From NCBI GenBank assembly GCA_021324795.1, contig JAJPIK010000030.1:186001-250000 (forward strand): 64,000 bases of DNA. Reading direction: 5' to 3'. The stretch's first letter is position 1. Every line of letters begins with the position of its first letter. This DNA is from Chloroflexota bacterium (GTDB taxonomy: Bacteria > Chloroflexota > UBA6077 > FW602-bin22 > CADDYW01). The notes below the pieces were generated by a model that was not told the DNA's origin, ran no database searches, and saw nothing but the letters and a program-made list of their open reading frames with translations. Below are positions 34,856 through 43,319 of the stretch, in pieces. Position numbers and translations under genes: made by a program.

Positions 34856-34894
34856 CTCGGCATGACCCGTGGCATAGACTTGGCAGATGCACCA
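34856..34894 (+). repeat. Dispersed 39-base repeat, copy 1
   Basis: 34 of 39 bases match positions 45133-45171 in the same orientation (core CGTGGCATRGACTTGGCAGA). It lies in the lacI-ABC intergenic region, just after a CTCAGCATGA partial palindrome end. Confidence 0.65.
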
Positions 34895-34961
34895 GTTAGC
34901 CCTATTCAAGAATTACCCATATCCTACAGGGACGGACGCGCAAGTTCAAGCGAATTGCTGT

Positions 34962-35071
34962 AAGCTGGGACCGCTCTCGGTTCACCTCAAAGCCTCGAGA
35001 CGGTTAACCAAGACACTCTTGACACGCACACCACCGCCCACTATACTTCAAACCGTGAACGGTCCCAGCTT
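34962..35071. promoter_or_regulatory. Inverted repeats flanking the ABC operon promoter
   Basis: AAGCTGGGACCG (34962-34973) and its exact complement CGGTCCCAGCTT (35060-35071) bracket the promoter. Next to them, GTTCAC (34980-34985) and GTGAAC (35055-35060) are also complementary. The spacing would allow a DNA loop held by the divergent LacI protein; this role is inferred. Confidence 0.45.
35019..35047 (+). promoter_or_regulatory. Promoter of the ABC/glycyl-radical operon
   Basis: TTGACA (35019-35024), 17 bases, TATACT (35042-35047): a near-perfect housekeeping promoter 127 bases before the binding-protein start. Such strength suggests that control is by repression. Confidence 0.75.
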
Positions 35072-35173
35072 TCGCTCGCATTTCGTCGCGTGTCTTATCT
35101 TTCGCCGCCTGCTGACCGTCGTTTCCCCGGTCAGCCCGAAGGCTTGATTGGATGCTCTCTCTGGAGAGAAAGG

Positions 35174-36664
35174 ATGAATCAGATGCCAGGTCAGCGATCG
35201 AATTCCCTTTCGCGGCGCGCTCTGCTCAGGTTCACCGGAGCGATCACTCTCCTTGCCGTGACGCCTCTCGTCCAAGCTTGCTCGAGCTCCCCGGGAGCGA
35301 CGCCGCCTTCCGGTAGTGGTTCAGCCGGCGCGACCACCAGCCAGCCCACCGCAGCCAAACCGGCGGGCACCGCAGCCAGCGGGACTTCCGCGGCACCCGC
35401 GACGCAGGGAAACACGGCTTCCGGTGGTAAGCAAACCGTCGAGGTCTGGACCGGCTACGGCCAAGGCCGGATGGCAACTGCCCGCGAAGACGCGATCAAT
35501 CACTTCAACCAGACCAACCCTAAGTTCGAGGCCAAACACGTGCTCGTCCCCTGGGGGAACATCCACGACAAGGTGATCGCCGCGACCGCGGCCAAAAATC
35601 CCCCGGACGTCTATCGCGGTTGGTCCTGGATCGTTGGCACCGACGCCCCGATCGGCGGCTTGACTCAGCTCGACGACTACATCAAGGCGGAGACAAACTT
35701 CAATCTGGACGACTTTTGGCCGCCCACCCTGTACCAGATGAAGTATCAGGGCAAGATTTTCGCGGTCTCCTGCTCGACGATCGTCAATCTTCTTTTTTAC
35801 AATAAGGACCGTATGCAGCAGGCCGGTCTCGACACGACCAGCCTGCCCACCGATCTGGAGGGGTGGGAAGCCTACGGCAGCAAGATGATGGAGATGAATG
35901 GCGGCCGACTCGCCAAGATTGGCTTCATTCCGTTCATTCCTCCCTCGGATGCCTACAGTCTCTTCAACTGGGGGGCAGCGTTTGGCGGCACGTTCTACAA
36001 CGATGATACCTCGAAAGTGACGGCGAATGATCCGGCGAACGTTAAGGTCTTACAATGGTTCAAGACCTACGCCGACAAGTACGGCGCTGCCAACATCCAG
36101 GCCTTCGTCTCGAGCTACGGCGGGAACAACTTTGGTCGAAACACCCCCGATGGGGTCTACTATACCGGCCTGCTGGCGATCTGGAACATCGGCTGCTGGA
36201 ACTACAATGACATGAAGGAGTATGGGCCCAAGGTCAACTTTGGGGTGACCAAGATGCCCATGCCGAAGGGAGTCCAAGGAAAACCCGGTCAGCTCAACGC
36301 GAACATGTATCTGGTTCCGAAGGGTGCCAAGAATCCCGAGGGCGGATTCGCGATCTGCAAGTTCATGTCGAGTGATCCCTGGGTCGCCGCGCACTTCGAG
36401 GGCGTCCCTGACTCGGTCCCTCCATCACGACAGAGCCTTGCCACCAGTGGTGAGGTGGCGAAGCTCGCCCCATGGTTTAGCTTGATGATCGACGCGCTGC
36501 ACCAAGCGCTGCCTTTCCCGAGCATGCCCGGCGTGAATCCGTACTTCCAATCGCTCAGCGAGGCCGTGCAGTCGGTGCTTTTCAAAAATGCGAATCCCCA
36601 ACAGGTGCTCGATGAGGTCACCAAGAAGACCCAACAGGACGTCGACAAGGCGCTCAAGAAGTAG
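35174..36664 (+). CDS. ABC transporter extracellular solute-binding lipoprotein (sugar type)
   Basis: About 496 residues of binding-protein family 1. The N-terminus has a twin-arginine-like SRRALLRF, a hydrophobic stretch and the lipobox VQAC, followed by a Ser/Gly/Pro/Ala-rich linker (residues 35-75), so it is a lipoprotein anchored on the outer face of the membrane. The mature part (VEVWTGYGQGRMATAREDAINHFNQTNP) is typical of MalE-like proteins. ATG at 35174 was chosen because the signal peptide begins here. Confidence 0.92.
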   Translation: MNQMPGQRSNSLSRRALLRFTGAITLLAVTPLVQACSSSPGATPPSGSGSAGATTSQPTAAKPAGTAASGTSAAPATQGNTASGGKQTVEVWTGYGQGRMATAREDAINHFNQTNPKFEAKHVLVPWGNIHDKVIAATAAKNPPDVYRGWSWIVGTDAPIGGLTQLDDYIKAETNFNLDDFWPPTLYQMKYQGKIFAVSCSTIVNLLFYNKDRMQQAGLDTTSLPTDLEGWEAYGSKMMEMNGGRLAKIGFIPFIPPSDAYSLFNWGAAFGGTFYNDDTSKVTANDPANVKVLQWFKTYADKYGAANIQAFVSSYGGNNFGRNTPDGVYYTGLLAIWNIGCWNYNDMKEYGPKVNFGVTKMPMPKGVQGKPGQLNANMYLVPKGAKNPEGGFAICKFMSSDPWVAAHFEGVPDSVPPSRQSLATSGEVAKLAPWFSLMIDALHQALPFPSMPGVNPYFQSLSEAVQSVLFKNANPQQVLDEVTKKTQQDVDKALKK

Positions 36665-36699
36665 ACAGAGGAGTCAAGGGCGAGCGGAAGGAGAAGCCA

Positions 36700-37584
36700 A
36701 TGACCCGCAGGGAATGGCAGCGTCTGCGCTGGGGGGTGTTCTTCATCTCCCCGTGGATTATCGGCTTTCTTGCTTTCACGCTCTATCCGATCGTCGCCTC
36801 ATTCGTGTTCAGTTTCACTGATTTCAACGCGATCAACTTTTCACCATCGTGGGTCGGGCTGGACAATTACACGTCACTCTTGACGGATGACAACCGGTTC
36901 TGGGTATCCCTTCAGAACACGCTCACCTACGCTGGTATCCTGATCCCGGTGGCGACCATCTTCAACGTCTTCACCGCCGTGCTCCTGAACCTCGACGTTC
37001 GCGGTCGTTCGGTCTACCGAACGATCTTTTTCCTACCGGTTCTTGTTCCGTCGGTCGCCGCGGCCATGACCTGGGTCTGGATCCTGAACCCGGACCGTGG
37101 CCTGATCAACGGCCTGCTCTCCTACGTTGGCATCCCCGGGCCGCTCTGGCTCGCGTCACCATCTACCGCCCTGCTGTCGCTCGTTCTCATCGCGATCTGG
37201 GGTGGAGGTCAAGCAATTGTGATCTACCTGGCCGGCCTGCAAGACATTCCGCGTCACCTCTACGAAGCCGCCGAGATCGACGGGGCCAATGCTTGGAACC
37301 GGGCCATTCACGTTACCGTTCCCCTGCTGACGCCGCAGGTTCTCTTCAATGTGATTACCCTGCTGATCTTTTCCTTCCAAGCGTTTGCCGAGCCATTCAT
37401 TATGACTGGCGGCGGTCCCGCCGACTCGACGTTGCTCTACGCCCTAAATCTGTACCAGCGTGCCTTCCAGGACCTCAAGATGGGTTATGCGTCGGCGATG
37501 GCCTGGATTCTTTTCTTGCTCATCCTGACTTTGACCTTGCTGGTCTTCCGGATGGCGCAACGCTGGGTCGTGTACGAGAGATAG
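36700..37584 (+). CDS. ABC transporter permease, MalF type
   Basis: A 294-residue permease with six membrane helices. The cytoplasmic EAA loop, YEAAEIDGANAWNRAIHVTVPLL near residue 188, contacts the ATPase. The N-terminus WGVFFISPWIIGFLAFTLYPI is typical of carbohydrate uptake permeases of the CUT1 family. It follows the binding protein by 35 bases. No ATPase gene is present in the operon. Confidence 0.92.
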   Translation: MTRREWQRLRWGVFFISPWIIGFLAFTLYPIVASFVFSFTDFNAINFSPSWVGLDNYTSLLTDDNRFWVSLQNTLTYAGILIPVATIFNVFTAVLLNLDVRGRSVYRTIFFLPVLVPSVAAAMTWVWILNPDRGLINGLLSYVGIPGPLWLASPSTALLSLVLIAIWGGGQAIVIYLAGLQDIPRHLYEAAEIDGANAWNRAIHVTVPLLTPQVLFNVITLLIFSFQAFAEPFIMTGGGPADSTLLYALNLYQRAFQDLKMGYASAMAWILFLLILTLTLLVFRMAQRWVVYER

Positions 37585-37589
37585 ACCGC

Positions 37590-38504
37590 ATGGCAAAGGA
37601 CGTCGTTGCTCGAGATCTGAACCAGACCGATCTTTCCGCCCAAAACCGGATCAGTACGGGGCGTCTTGCCCGCACTCGGATTCGCCAGTTGGCGCAGAGC
37701 GTCGCCACTCACGTTGTCCTGCTTATGCTTGGCATCACGTTCATGCTGCCGTTCCTCTGGATGGTAACCAGCTCGGTCAAGCCAGACGCGGAATTGTTTC
37801 AGATCCCGCCCACCTTGGTTCCTCAACACTTCCAACCCACGAACTACCTCGAAGCGGTCAGACAGATCAGCTTTGCGGTCTATTTGAAGAACAGCGTCGT
37901 CTACGCCTTGGTAGCGATGCTCGGCGCAATTCTGTCCAATGCCCCCATCGCCTATGGCTTTTCCCGGATTCGCTGGAAAGGCCGGGGCGTTGTCTTCATC
38001 GTCGTCATCTCCACGATGATGTTGCCTTTTCAGGTGCGGATGATTCCCCTCTACGTCGCGTTCGGCCAGATTGGCTGGCTCGATAGCTTGCTGCCGCTGG
38101 TCGTCCCAACCTTCTTCGGCAACGCCTTTTTCATTTTCCTGCTGCGTCAGTTCATGTTGACTCTGCCGACCGACCTGGATGACTCCGCACGGATCGACGG
38201 CTGTTCCGAAGTTGGCATCTTTCGCCAAATCGTTCTGCCCCTCTCAAAGCCGGCGATCACCGTGGTCGCCCTCTTCCAGTTGATGTGGGCCTGGCACGAC
38301 TTCATCGGGCCGCTGATCTATTTGCGGGACCAGAATGGTTACACCCTCTCGGTCGGCCTTCAGCTCTACTTTACTCAACACGGTGCGGAATGGGCGTTGC
38401 TCATGGCCGCGGCGACAATGTTCACATTGCCGATGGTGATCGTCTTTTTCATCGCGCAGCGCGCCTTCATCGAGGGTATCGCGCTCACCGGCATCAAAGG
38501 GTAG
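37590..38504 (+). CDS. ABC transporter permease, MalG type
   Basis: About 304 residues and six membrane helices. The EAA loop reads DDSARIDGCSEVGIFRQIVLPLSKPA near residue 206. TFMLPFLWMVTSSVKPDAELFQIPP near residue 50 is characteristic of the second CUT1 permease. The ATG at 37590 lies 5 bases after the MalF-type stop; the open frame extends upstream inside that gene, but the upstream part is only a shadow. Confidence 0.92.
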   Translation: MAKDVVARDLNQTDLSAQNRISTGRLARTRIRQLAQSVATHVVLLMLGITFMLPFLWMVTSSVKPDAELFQIPPTLVPQHFQPTNYLEAVRQISFAVYLKNSVVYALVAMLGAILSNAPIAYGFSRIRWKGRGVVFIVVISTMMLPFQVRMIPLYVAFGQIGWLDSLLPLVVPTFFGNAFFIFLLRQFMLTLPTDLDDSARIDGCSEVGIFRQIVLPLSKPAITVVALFQLMWAWHDFIGPLIYLRDQNGYTLSVGLQLYFTQHGAEWALLMAAATMFTLPMVIVFFIAQRAFIEGIALTGIKG

Positions 38505-38514
38505 GAGGGTTCTC

Positions 38515-40977
38515 GTGGCGATTATCTCTCAATCAACCAACAATTCCTCGTTGGCCACGGCCACACGCGATATAGCACGTCCTTGGAGCGAGCGAATCGA
38601 TCGGATTCGCCAGCGTTCGCTGGCCTTCGCCGACAGTCAGCCTCGGGGCGAGCGCCTGCGGCTGGTCACCGAGAGTTACCGACAAACCGAAGGTGAGCCG
38701 GTCATTCTGCGTCGTGCGAAAGCGCTCGCTCACGTGCTCGCTAATAACGTCGTTCGTCTCTACCCGGAGGATCGTCTCGCCGGTCTCCCTCAACGCTTCG
38801 TCTATCACACCGAGGCGCTCCACGCGTTCGATCAACGCGCTCAACTGTTTCGCTCGCTCGACTATCCCGAGCTGAGTGGCGGTCACTTCCCGCACGTCGA
38901 CAAGGTCGAGCCCGAGCTTCGGGAGTGCCTACGCTACTGGCAGGAACAGCCTTCGCCCCGGACAAGCGCGGGCGCCCGCTACCGCCCGGAGATCCGCAAG
39001 GCGGTGCAGCTCGGGGTGATTCAGGGCGGAGGGCTGTTTTCCGGTCACTGCGCGGTCAACTATCGAAAAGTACTCGCGGTTGGCCTCGAAGGTCTAAAGC
39101 AGGAGGCGCAAGGCCGCTTGCGGCAAGGCAACCTTGACGAACGCGGGAAGAATTTTCTCGCGGCAGTCCTGATCGTTTGCGATGCGGTAATCGCCTGGGC
39201 CGAGCGCTATGCCACGCTGGCCGAGCGATATGCTGAGCAAGAGACTGACCTCTTGCAAAAGCGGGAATACTTGGAACTGGCCGAAGTTTGCCGCCGAGTA
39301 CCAGCCCGGCCGCCACGCACGTTTCGGGAAGCGCTCCAAGCGGTCTGGTTCTTGATGCGAGCAATGGAAATCGAGCAAGGTGACGTGACCTCACTCGGTA
39401 TCTCACTTGGTCGGTTAGATCAATATCTCTTTCCGTTCTACCAGGCAGATCTGACCGCGGGCCGCGCTTCAGACCAGGAACTGCGCGAACTCTTCGAAGA
39501 GTTCTATCTGAAGTTTCACCGACCCTATTCCGACGCCCACATTATGGTCGGTGGCTTGAAAGAGGATGGCAGCGGCGAAGACGGAACCAACGCTCTGTCT
39601 TTCGAGATTCTGGACGTCGCACAGACTCACCGCCTCCTGATCGATCTGGGAGCGCGAGTCCATCGCGGCAGCTCGCGCGCGTTTCTGCGGAAGTGCGCCG
39701 AGGTGTCGGCATGCAACATCGGTTTTTCGGTCTTTGGCGACGAAGCGGCCATCACCTCGCTGATGCGAGTCGGCGTGCCCAAGGAGGACGCCGTGCGCTA
39801 CACGATTGTCGGCTGCGTCGAGACGATCATTCCCGGCGTGGCAGTACCGCGGACGATGGAGTACACAATCAATCTCGATAAGTGCTTCGAGCTGGCCTTG
39901 AACGATGGAAAGTGCCGACTCACTGGTGAGCAGCTTGGACCGAGGACCGGCGATCCCCGGCAGTTTACCGATTTCGCACGTGTGTTCCAGGCATTCACCC
40001 AGCAAGTCAACTACTTCACTGGCTTGGCCACGGAAATGGTAAAGATTGGCTGGGAAGTCAGTCCGGAGTTCGTGCCCGTGCCGTTCCTATCCGCCACCTG
40101 GGATGACTGCATCGCCAAGGCGCGCGACCTGACCGAGGGCGGGGCGCGGATCAGCACCAGTGGGGTCAACGACTGTGGCATCTCCACCGTTACTGATTCA
40201 CTGGCCGCGATCAAGTACCTTGTCTTTGACCAACACATCACCGACATGTCAACCTTGATCGATGCCCTCGATCGAAATTGGCAGGGTTACGATTGGTTGC
40301 GCGAGCGCGCTTTGGCAGCGCCGAAGTACGGGAATGCCGAGCCGTACGTCGATCAGATCGCCCGTGACGTCGCCCAAGTTCATTACACCGCACTCGAACA
40401 GCATCGGACACTCGACGGCGGCCGTTTCTGGCGGCTGATCTTTCAGATCAACGCGAATTGCGTGATCGGGTTGTCATCGCGCACGGCCGCGTCGCCAGAC
40501 GGACGATACGCTCAGGATCCCATTGGGATCTCCCTCTCACCCTCGGCCGGCCAAGACGTGAACGGTCCATACGCGGCCCTCGATTCGATTCTCGCCATCG
40601 ATCAAACATCGATCCCGGGCGGCGCGTCCTACATTATGGAGCTGAACTCCCAGCACATCTGTAAGGAGACCACCCCTAGTGAGATCGATGTCAACAAGCT
40701 CACTGACATCATTCAGTACTTCGTCGATCATGAAGGAGTAAACCTGGCAATTAACGTGCTGGATCCCGAGCCACTTCGCTTGGCAACTACTCTGCCGGGT
40801 CAATACGCTGGTCCCTCGGCACGGATGTATGGCCAGAGTCTGTATCTTGCTCAGATGGATCGACGGCTCCAGGAGTTTTTGATTGCGCGGACCGACCGCG
40901 AGCCGGCCCGGCAGCGACGATTTGGCTCGGAAAGTAAATCCGAACGTGTCGGACAGTCTCAAGCGACCAAAGCGTAG
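38515..40977 (+). CDS. Glycyl-radical-enzyme (PFL-like) family protein
   Basis: 820 residues with the pyruvate formate-lyase/diol dehydratase barrel. YTIVGCVETIIPG near residue 435 holds the thiyl Cys and the Glu of the C-x-E motif. The C-terminal segment ARMYGQSLYLAQMDRRLQEFLIART aligns with the glycyl loop RVSGYSAFFVNL...LQDEIIART, keeping the Arg, the Gly and the Ser but changing VSGYSA to MYGQSL. No radical-SAM activase is nearby. The reaction is unknown; a polyol or sugar-acid dehydratase is plausible given the transport genes. GTG start with AGGAGGG upstream. Confidence 0.82.
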   Translation: MAIISQSTNNSSLATATRDIARPWSERIDRIRQRSLAFADSQPRGERLRLVTESYRQTEGEPVILRRAKALAHVLANNVVRLYPEDRLAGLPQRFVYHTEALHAFDQRAQLFRSLDYPELSGGHFPHVDKVEPELRECLRYWQEQPSPRTSAGARYRPEIRKAVQLGVIQGGGLFSGHCAVNYRKVLAVGLEGLKQEAQGRLRQGNLDERGKNFLAAVLIVCDAVIAWAERYATLAERYAEQETDLLQKREYLELAEVCRRVPARPPRTFREALQAVWFLMRAMEIEQGDVTSLGISLGRLDQYLFPFYQADLTAGRASDQELRELFEEFYLKFHRPYSDAHIMVGGLKEDGSGEDGTNALSFEILDVAQTHRLLIDLGARVHRGSSRAFLRKCAEVSACNIGFSVFGDEAAITSLMRVGVPKEDAVRYTIVGCVETIIPGVAVPRTMEYTINLDKCFELALNDGKCRLTGEQLGPRTGDPRQFTDFARVFQAFTQQVNYFTGLATEMVKIGWEVSPEFVPVPFLSATWDDCIAKARDLTEGGARISTSGVNDCGISTVTDSLAAIKYLVFDQHITDMSTLIDALDRNWQGYDWLRERALAAPKYGNAEPYVDQIARDVAQVHYTALEQHRTLDGGRFWRLIFQINANCVIGLSSRTAASPDGRYAQDPIGISLSPSAGQDVNGPYAALDSILAIDQTSIPGGASYIMELNSQHICKETTPSEIDVNKLTDIIQYFVDHEGVNLAINVLDPEPLRLATTLPGQYAGPSARMYGQSLYLAQMDRRLQEFLIARTDREPARQRRFGSESKSERVGQSQATKA

Positions 40978-41017
40978 TAAGACGCGGGACGCAAAATCAT
41001 CGGCGGAGCACGGCACG

Positions 41018-41494
41018 TTGCCTAGCGACGGCATCTGGGTCAGCGTTCTTCTGGAAGCAAGTCTCGCGGTCGGGACTGCGCAGCGCGTGGTCATCGGTCC
41101 ACTCAGTCTCATTGTCGGCCGCACCGATGAAATAGTGTTTGCCGCGCTCGACGTCTGTCCTCATTTGGAGCTACCGTTCAGCTCCTTTGGAACGCTGACC
41201 TTGCGGAATAATCGACTCGTCTGTCCGTGGCACTACTGGGAGTTCGACGTGCAGAGCGGCCAGTGTGAATACGCAGCGCTGTACCGGGATGATGAAATGT
41301 TCTTCTTTCAGATCGAGGGAAAGAATTATCCGATCGGCGATACCGCTGGTGGCTTACGTCGCTTTCCGACACAGACGTCAGATGGTTGGATCCAAGTACG
41401 ACTGCCAACGCATCTAGTCAACCTAGCAGGGGACAAGGTGGCAGAGTGTCAGCCGACCAGCATGGAAGAAAACGCTGAGAGGACGCAGGAGTGA
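41018..41494 (+). CDS. Rieske-type [2Fe-2S] ferredoxin
   Basis: About 158 residues. ALDVCPHLELPF and LVCPWHYWEFDVQSG supply the C-x-H and C-x2-H ligands of a Rieske cluster. No oxygenase domain or signal peptide is seen, so it is a soluble electron carrier. The N-terminus is uncertain: TTG at 41018 has GGAG upstream, but the frame is open back to 40883, inside the preceding gene. Its stop overlaps the aroQ GTG. Confidence 0.8.
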   Translation: MPSDGIWVSVLLEASLAVGTAQRVVIGPLSLIVGRTDEIVFAALDVCPHLELPFSSFGTLTLRNNRLVCPWHYWEFDVQSGQCEYAALYRDDEMFFFQIEGKNYPIGDTAGGLRRFPTQTSDGWIQVRLPTHLVNLAGDKVAECQPTSMEENAERTQE

Positions 41495-42000
41495 GCAAGC
41501 ATTTGAGAATACTTGTGCTGCACGGACCGAACATCAACCTATTTGGTCGGCGCGAGCCGCAGATCTACGGAACGGTCACCCTCGACCAAATCAACGAGCG
41601 CATCCACGCGCTGGCGAAGGATCTGGAGGTTGAGGTCGAGATATTCCAGTCCAACCACGAAGGTGCCTTGCTCGACCAGATCCACTCGCACATCGACAAC
41701 GTCCAGGGCTGCGTCCTGAATCCGGGCGCGCTCACCCAATACAGCGTAGGTCTTTACGATGCGATCAAGGCGATGCCATTTCCTGTTGTCGAAGTTCACC
41801 TCTCGAATCTCCACCAGCGTGAGGAGTGGCGCCGGCATTCACTCATTGGCCAAGCGGCAAAGGCAACGATCCAGGGACTGGGGTGGCGGAGCTATACCAT
41901 GGCCTTGCGGGCGCTGGTCGAAATCCTTCGCGAAGCCGACACCGATCGCCCGCCACCTCTCGTCGATGGAATGGTCTCGAAGACAACGCCGTTGACCTGA
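41491..42000 (+). CDS. aroQ: Type II 3-dehydroquinate dehydratase
   Basis: 169 residues. VLHGPNINLFGRREPQIYG (active-site Asn, Arg and Tyr), IFQSNHEGALLDQIH, LNPGALTQYSVGLYDAI and VEVHLSNLHQREEWRRHS are all AroQ signatures; the last two contain the catalytic-site Asn and His. It dehydrates 3-dehydroquinate to 3-dehydroshikimate, reversibly in some catabolic routes. Presence at the end of a transport/glycyl-radical operon without other aro genes suggests a catabolic role such as quinate-like substrates. GTG start overlaps the Rieske stop by 4 bases. Confidence 0.93.
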   Translation: MSKHLRILVLHGPNINLFGRREPQIYGTVTLDQINERIHALAKDLEVEVEIFQSNHEGALLDQIHSHIDNVQGCVLNPGALTQYSVGLYDAIKAMPFPVVEVHLSNLHQREEWRRHSLIGQAAKATIQGLGWRSYTMALRALVEILREADTDRPPPLVDGMVSKTTPLT

Positions 42001-42005
42001 GTAGC

Positions 42006-43313
42006 TCAACGTACTGGCCGATGGGCAACTCGGGAGGCGAAGTCTCCAAGACGACCAGCCAGCGTCGGAACACGCTCGGCCAGGCGCAAACGGATCGTGA
42101 CAGTAGTCCCCAAACCGAGCGTGCTCGTCAAGGAAAGCTGGCCATGGTGCGCCTGAATCAGCGAATTGGCGATCGCAAGACCGAGTCCAGTTCCACCGTG
42201 TGCTCGTGAGCGCGCTCGGTCAACTCGGTAGAAGCGATCGACGACCCGAGGAAGATGTTCAGGAGGAATTCCCTCTCCGGTATCGATAACCTGAAGTAGA
42301 ACGTCAGCGCCATGCCGCTTTCCGGCGATCGTTACCCTGCCACCCGCTGACGTGTGCTTGAGAGCATTGTCGATCAAGATCACGAGCACTTGCTGTAGAC
42401 GATCAGGATCCCCCTCGACGACGAGTGGGGAATCGGGCGCACTCACCACGAGAGAAACTTCCTGCTTCGTCGCAAGGGGCGACATTCGGCGGACAACGTC
42501 CGCCGCCAACGCCATGAGGTCGACGTCACCGACGGCCAAGTCGAATTCGCCAAGGTCAGAGCGTGCAAGTGTGAGCAAGTCGGTTGCCAGTCGCTCCAGG
42601 CGAACAATCTCCTGGCACAAGTCGTCGAACAGCTCTTGGTTCGCCTCGAGCGGCTCGTTCCGATGTCGGCTCAGGACGTCGGTGGTAGCACGCAACACGG
42701 TAAGCGGGGTGCGCAGCTCGTGGGAGGCATCCGCGACGAACTCTTGCTGCTGGCTAAAAGCCTTCTGAATCGGGATCAATGCACGGCCGGCGAGAAACCA
42801 CGCACCGAAGACAGAGAGAACCAATCCCAGTGCTCCACCGGCCAAGAGCACAAAGAGCAGACGTCCCAAGACGTCGATTTGTGGTTGGATGCTCTGTCCG
42901 ACAACTAGGTACTGCGGAGATGGACCGAACCGGCCGTAATACGTTTCGTATAGCCGAACCTGCTCCCCATTTAGGGTGATTGTTCGAAAGATTGGGGTTG
43001 GAAGTTGGCCAGGAGACCAAGGTAGACGAGCAAGATAGACAGCTTGCGGGTTAGCAATTATCCGCCCGTCTGGCGCCGCGAGAAGGAAGAACATGCCCCC
43101 GCGGTACCCTCCATGGTCGACGAATGCCCGTCCCTCGACAAGATCGTGATGATCCACGGCGACTTCGTTTCCGCGCAGCTCCAGACTTTCATCAACCCCA
43201 TCAATCAGATGATTGGCCAGGGTGACGTAGATCGCGACGCCAACCAGCGTCAAGACGAGCGCCAAAACGAGGACGCTCCAGCCGACCAGCTTCCAGCGGA
43301 TCTGGGAGAACAC
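42006..43313 (-). CDS. Sensor histidine kinase
   Basis: 435 residues. Membrane segments at about 12-33 and 155-180 enclose an extracytoplasmic sensor region. HisKA follows with the phosphorylated His in FVADASHELRTPLTVLRA, then the ATPase domain with N box LIDNALKHTSAGG, G1 DTGEGIPPEH and G2 GGTGLGLAIANSL. It pairs with the OmpR-type regulator 6 bases upstream. The GTG start has AAGGAG upstream. The signal sensed cannot be inferred; SCO1 and cupredoxin genes lie just beyond. Confidence 0.92.
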   Translation of the reverse strand: MFSQIRWKLVGWSVLVLALVLTLVGVAIYVTLANHLIDGVDESLELRGNEVAVDHHDLVEGRAFVDHGGYRGGMFFLLAAPDGRIIANPQAVYLARLPWSPGQLPTPIFRTITLNGEQVRLYETYYGRFGPSPQYLVVGQSIQPQIDVLGRLLFVLLAGGALGLVLSVFGAWFLAGRALIPIQKAFSQQQEFVADASHELRTPLTVLRATTDVLSRHRNEPLEANQELFDDLCQEIVRLERLATDLLTLARSDLGEFDLAVGDVDLMALAADVVRRMSPLATKQEVSLVVSAPDSPLVVEGDPDRLQQVLVILIDNALKHTSAGGRVTIAGKRHGADVLLQVIDTGEGIPPEHLPRVVDRFYRVDRARSRAHGGTGLGLAIANSLIQAHHGQLSLTSTLGLGTTVTIRLRLAERVPTLAGRLGDFASRVAHRPVR

Positions 43314-43319
43314 GTCAGC

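Noticed and set aside
37293-37589. N-terminal extension of the second permease
   Set aside because: It lies wholly within the first permease gene in another frame and lacks membrane-protein character.
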